Positions 59,787 to 64,000 of a stretch of 64,000 nucleotides of DNA are shown here, in pieces. The translations under genes were made by a program, and so were the position numbers. The notes beneath the pieces were generated by a model. It did not search any database, was not told where the DNA came from, and saw only the letters and a program-made list of their open reading frames with translations. This DNA is from Agroathelia rolfsii (taxonomy: Eukaryota; Basidiomycota; Agaricomycetes; Amylocorticiales; Amylocorticiaceae): assembly GCA_018343915.1 (NCBI GenBank), contig JABRWF010000007.1, positions 1,116,001-1,180,000 on the forward strand, written 5' to 3'. The number at the start of each line of letters is the position of its first letter. The stretch's first letter is position 1.

Positions 59787-62700
59787 TCATGGACACGCTC
59801 ACCCGCATGGACATGCGCATGCACATTCGACGTCCCCGCTTGGGCCGACTTCGTCTCCAGGAGGCAGTAGTAGCAGTGGCGCGAACAAAAACAATACTAG
59901 TGGTGGTAGTGGTGGTGTGGGGCCAATTCCGAATGGTATGTTGCCGTTCACTTCTGCTGGCACGTTCAGCTCGCCACCCAAGTTTGCTCCTGCTGTGCCG
60001 CCTGGATCTGTTGCTGCTGCCGCTGGAGTAATCTCGCCACCCGTTGCGTCGTCATCCTCGCCGTCGTCTTCAGCTGGTATTGCCGGCGCCGCCCCTACCA
60101 CATCTGCTGGTGCTGTTGGTGTCTCGCCACCGACGTTGCCCAGCACACACGGGCACCACTCGCGGTCGTCTTCGTTTGCTTCTTCCGGTGGTATGGGCAT
60201 GAGTGGTATGAGTAGTATGGGTGGCATGGGCGGTATTAGCGTCGCTGGGCTGATGCCGTACGATCCTTCCTCTGCAGCTGCTCTGGCACGTACAGGTGCG
60301 GCCGTTGTGTTTTCTTCCGCGCCCATTTCTGCGTCACTTAATGCACAACCAACAGTACAACAGCAACAACAACATCAGCAGCAGCAGCAACAACAACAGC
60401 CGCCATCGTCAAATACGGATATGGATATGGTAGTAGATCATCATATGATGCCAAACAGCGCGCCGCCGCAGTTTTCTGGTACAGTCCAAGTAGGCGCCGG
60501 CAGCAGCGGTGTATCTGGCTCGCGCGGTTCTAACCATTCTTCGCCCGAGTTTTCGGACGACGAGGATGATGATGATCTGGATGATCATAGTATCGGCGGC
60601 GGCTACGGTGGCGGTGGATACGGAGGTATCGGCATGGGTGCTCACCTGAACGGATCAGGTGGCAGTGGTTCAGGCCCATACTCTGGATCGGGCGGAGGAC
60701 ATGGCTATCGCGAAGTGGTGGACTATACCGATCTGTCGGCGTCGAATGAAGATCTGGATAAGGTTGGTCCGAATGATATCCCGCTTGAGTTCAAGGAGGA
60801 CGTGGATAGGATCTTTTTGGAGTATCTGAATCGGATATGCTCAAATCGTCAGTATCTCTCTTTTATTCTTTGTTTTATTATTATTATTCCTTTTCTCTCT
60901 CTTGTCGTCTTTCCCTCCCTTTTGCCAGTGTGCAACGGGGTTTTGTTCTTGGAATCAAGTCGCACTTATGTTTTTTTTTTCTTTATCTATTTCTATTTTT
61001 TTTTTGTTTCCCAACGACCTTGACGTTCTCCAGTGGAGGCAACCGATGCTGCGGGCGAGAAGATCCACCAGGCCCTTATGGCCAAGAAAATGCAACGCCT
61101 CGATGAATCGCCCGATTTCCGGCCTTTCAAGTTTCGTATTCAGGCGTTTACGAATGGCTTTGTCGAAGAGGCAAGTCTGTTCCCGTCATTTCGTTAATTT
61201 GATCTCGTCATGCTTACCGTTGATCTGGTTTTTTTGGGGACCGACGTTATTGTCTGCCTGCCTCTCCCATGCGGCTTGTTTACTTCTTCCCCCTCTATTT
61301 CACAACGACTCATTCATACACCCTTTCTTTTGGAAACTGAAAACTTGATTTTAATTTTGGGGGACACACAAAAACACAGTTGGCAGCACAGGGTTATAAA
61401 GATGATAAGCTTCCGTTGAAGAAGGTCAGACACAATGCCCTTTTTTATTATACACATGAAACATTTTTTTATTTTTTATTTTATTTTATTTTTCGCTCCC
61501 CTCCCCCATTTCCTGCCGCCACCCCCGGCCTTGTTCCCTGTCCACCTTCCCTTCCCGCCCTCCCCCCATTCTTCGTACCCCATTTCTTTTTTAATGTTTC
61601 TCCCTTACCTCATAACACTCGACTGATGAAATGTTTGCCTTTTGCGTGTGTGTGTCATCGCGTGTGCTATCCCTCTTCTTTGGCCATGCCGAACCCTCCT
61701 TTCTGCTCTGGGATCACAAACAACATACTACAAAAAATTCAAAAAAAATCTTGCCACATCATGATAATTCCCATTTCCGGACATATGGTGCCCTAACATC
61801 AACACACATCGTCATCATCGACATCATCGCATACGCACGCACATCATCAATACCTCCCGGGTCCAATCGCTAGGTCCGAAACTACCTCTGGGCTCAGCCG
61901 CTGATCTTACGCTTCAACGGGGACGGCAAGAAGGCGAAGTCGAAGGGGAACCACATCTGGAACATTGACGCGAAGAAGAAGCCGGACGGCTCAGGCTGGG
62001 TCTTCCGTCCCTTCAGGCGTGTCATTACAGGCGCACCCCAGCCGGTGGCCTACGTCGGCCTCATGTGGACGTACACACCCCGGATTCACGATCCGTGGGG
62101 GTCGGGCCCGACGGAGCCCATTCGCTGGTTGGCGTCGCCCCTGCCCGCCTGGCTCTCTTGGAACGATGGAACGACGCTCTCCGGCGTGCCCACGTCCGAT
62201 GCGCAGAATTGCGACATCACAATTGAGGCTCATGTGAGGCGGTTTTTTTTGTTGTTGTTGAACGTGCCTTGGCCTGCCGTGTTACTCATTTTTCTTGTCT
62301 CATTTGCGACCCTAGTTCGCCATCGATGGCGTCGAGCATCATCTTTCCCATTCTTTCCAGCTCAAGATTGCACCGACGTCGCTGGGCAAGGCTGCCATTT
62401 CGCCTGGCTCGAGGCGGCCTTCAATTAGCAATACCGGCGATGCGCGCCGTGTAGTAAGCGACTCGACGATACCTCAATTGAGCAATATTCCAAGGTATGC
62501 ACGATTGATGGATGCTTCTAGACTTGAGTGTATTTGAATGCTTACAACCCTTATTATTCCCCCCCCCCCCCCTATCTTATGGTTGCTATTACGTATCAAG
62601 GTCTGTGATACCCCCATCAGTGATATCTCCACCTGTACCAGTGGCAGCGGCGACGAATGCAAAAGACGCACAAGTGTTGCAAGTGCTCACAACGGCCGCT

Positions 62701-63354
62701 CAACGTGTGGCGCAGGAGGCCCAGTCGCAGCTGGCCTTTACGCCCCTAACGGAACATAACCCGGAGTTTGAGGCGCTCGCAAAGGCCCAACATGTCTTGA
62801 CGGCCACGGCACAAGCGCTTGACGAGCGCCAGCACTTGCCATCACAGATGATGAACCCGCAGATGACGAACACCGTCTTGGCTGCCGCCGGCGAGGAAGT
62901 TGTGCTCCAAGCCGCACGGCACGTTGCGGCCGATCACTCACTCGTGGCTGCGCAGAAGGCCGCCGTTGGCCTCGCTAATCCACATGAGCCGGCGGCGACG
63001 GTGACGGTGAGTGAGGTGACGACGGCGACTCAGAACGCGGTCGCGCAGGCGGTGGATATCATCGGACCCATGTCGACTGACGTCGATGTCATGCGCACGG
63101 CGACGGAGATCCTCAGCCAGCCGCCAATGGGTGCAGCCGGTTTGCTGGGTCAGCCATCGCCCCCTGCGGGCACACCGTCGGTAGGCCTGAACAATGCCAC
63201 GCGGCCTCGCTCGACAGGCTCGTTCTCGCTCACCGCTCCCGGTAGCTTGCCTGGTCCTAGTCCGTTGGCGGCACCACCCGCGTTCCCGCCAGCATCTCTG
63301 TCCGCGGGAAACCCTTATTCGATCGCCGTGCAGTCGGCTTATGACCGTTCATAA
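57674..63354 (+). CDS. Large low-complexity protein, unrecognised family
   Basis: I cannot name the family. The start is MTDMDTRLADFQAGILPEQP. Two long exons (57674-58546 and about 58711-60847) encode Ser/Pro/Ala/Gly-rich disordered sequence. It includes polyglutamine-type runs, a His-Gly repeat (about 59755-59830) and an acidic patch (FSDDEDDDDLDDHS). The conserved-looking region starts near 60700: DIPLEFKEDVDRIFLEYLNR, then DESPDFRPFKFRIQAFTNGF, VRNYLWAQPLILRFNGDGKK and WVFRPFRRVITGAPQPVAYV. A stretch like a putative-Ig (cadherin-like) fold follows, with LPAWLSWNDGTTLSGVPTSD. The C-terminus is Ala-rich and helical and ends NPYSIAVQSAYDRS. Intron 61171-61379 uses a GC donor, and intron 61425-61873 is 449 nt. 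About 1,490 residues. The composition suggests a nuclear regulator, but this is inference. Confidence 0.75.
59755..59830 (+). repeat. His-Gly / His-Ala dipeptide repeat in coding DNA
   Basis: A tandem CATGGG-type hexamer encodes HPHGHGHGHGHGHGHGHAHP followed by HGHAHAHS, in frame within the large protein. Alternating histidines of this kind can bind Zn, Ni or Cu ions. Confidence 0.9.
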
Positions 63355-63877
63355 TAACCTTTTTTGTCCGTCTATAGGGCCTTTACATGCTTCTTTTTAC
63401 CTCTTTCGCCATACTTTGTTCTTTTAGGGGTCCTTCGGCAATTCATTCTTCATCTCATCTTTTCCCCTACGTTATTCGTCGACATCTGTCACCATTTCCT
63501 CCACTCACGTTTATTCTTTTACTGATGTTTTAACAACTACTGCTTGGGTAACTTTGAGCAATTTATTCCCCCCCCCCCCCCTTTTTTTTTTTTTTTTTTT
63601 TTTGAAATCCCACTCAATGTACAATTTTTCTTTTGCTTACTCCATGCATCTTTCCCTTTCATTCTATTTCTTTTCTTGTTTATAGAAATAATGGAACGAA
63701 GTAGCGTCCGTGCCTCATTTAGACAATGTGCGTAAATATATATACCATACACTCAAAAGCAACAGAAGCGAACATATCGATTCCTCAATTACCTGTACAT
63801 GTAGAAAAAATCCCCCTTCCCCCCCTCTCCTTCTTTTTACCTCATTTTTTTCGTTCCCTATTCATCATACTAAAAAC
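63355..63877. other. 3' flank with C-T homopolymer tract
   Basis: Convergent 3' ends. It contains 14 C (63568-63581) followed at once by 22 T (63582-63603). No gene seen. Confidence 0.6.
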
Positions 63878-64000
63878 TCAAAGATCTAAGCCACACATGG
63901 CACACTGTGAGCCGCCATCAATCGGGTTCAGGAAGGTGCATGTTTTGCAGGCAATTTCGAGATCTGACATCGGCACCTCCGTCGCTGGCGCCGTGGCCAC
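63878..64000 (-). CDS. 3' end of a gene with a RanBP2/NZF-type zinc finger (partial)
   Basis: The last roughly 40 codons, read leftwards, are VATAPATEVPMSDLEIACKT then CTFLNPIDGGSQCAMCGLDL and TGA (63880-63878). The pattern C-x2-C-x10-C-x2-C with TFLNP and a final CxxCG matches a RanBP2/NZF zinc finger, which binds ubiquitin or RNA in different proteins. A C-terminal position for this finger occurs in several ubiquitin-pathway proteins, but the rest of the gene is outside the window. Confidence 0.65.
   Translation of the reverse strand: MATAPATEVPMSDLEIACKTCTFLNPIDGGSQCAMCGLDL

Noticed and set aside
59151..60326. Long minus-strand frames antisense to the large protein
   Set aside because: They are shadows of the GC-rich Ala/Gly/Ser coding sequence on the + strand.
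1..64000. CRISPR arrays, phage genes or bacterial operons
   Set aside because: No regularly spaced repeats and no bacterial-type gene organisation. All genes are spliced eukaryotic genes.

Overview
The window is nuclear DNA of a filamentous fungus, most likely a basidiomycete of the Agaricomycetes. The genes are compact and cut by many short introns, mostly 50-70 nt. The conserved genes are all eukaryotic: Ran, TRAPP subunit Bet3, V-ATPase subunit D, LUC7, FAM50/XAP5, FRG1, GID4, BUD23, BCS1, ribosomal protein uL24 and mitochondrial uS13. A nuclear tRNA-Phe carries an intron at the usual eukaryotic position. Nothing bacterial was seen. I cannot place the genus from sequence alone. Exon-intron structures were read by eye from conserved reading frames, so CDS coordinates are outer limits (start codon to stop codon, introns included).

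Layout. 0.5-6.2 kb: an OPT oligopeptide transporter (+) tail to tail with a flavin monooxygenase (-, copy C). 6.2-7.3 kb: a gap holding a probable solo LTR. 7.3-13.3 kb: a dense housekeeping block with BCS1 (+), BUD23 (-), BET3 (+), mitochondrial uS13 (-) and FAM50/XAP5 (+), arranged in divergent pairs. 15.6-18 kb: an unrecognised Pro/Ser/Thr/Gln-rich protein. 18.7-19.9 kb: tRNA-Phe (-) head to head with V-ATPase subunit D (+). 20-23.5 kb: a secreted GH92 alpha-mannosidase (-). 24.2-28.2 kb: uL24 (-), FRG1 (+) and Ran (-). 30.1-33 kb: a DHA2-type MFS transporter (+). 34-35.5 kb: GID4/VID24 (+). 37.8-48.8 kb: a flavin monooxygenase cluster, all on the + strand, in the order broken copy psi-B, A1, B, A2. 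48.9-50.7 kb: a nested inverted-repeat element around a broken small Myb/SANT gene. 53.5-54.9 kb: LUC7 (+). 57.7-63.4 kb: a very large low-complexity protein with a conserved C-terminal region (+). Right edge: the 3' end of a gene with a RanBP2/NZF zinc finger (-).

The most notable feature is the monooxygenase family. There are four apparently intact genes and one decayed copy. Gene order and similarity fit a tandem duplication of a two-gene B-A block of about 6.3 kb, after which the first B gene decayed. The paralogues differ at cofactor-binding motifs. No other enzyme genes sit inside the cluster, so its pathway cannot be read from the context. Other notable points are three GC-AG introns sharing the donor GCAAGT, a 449-nt intron in the large protein gene, and a diverged duplication of the sequence downstream of LUC7. 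I did not find a clearly new molecular system.
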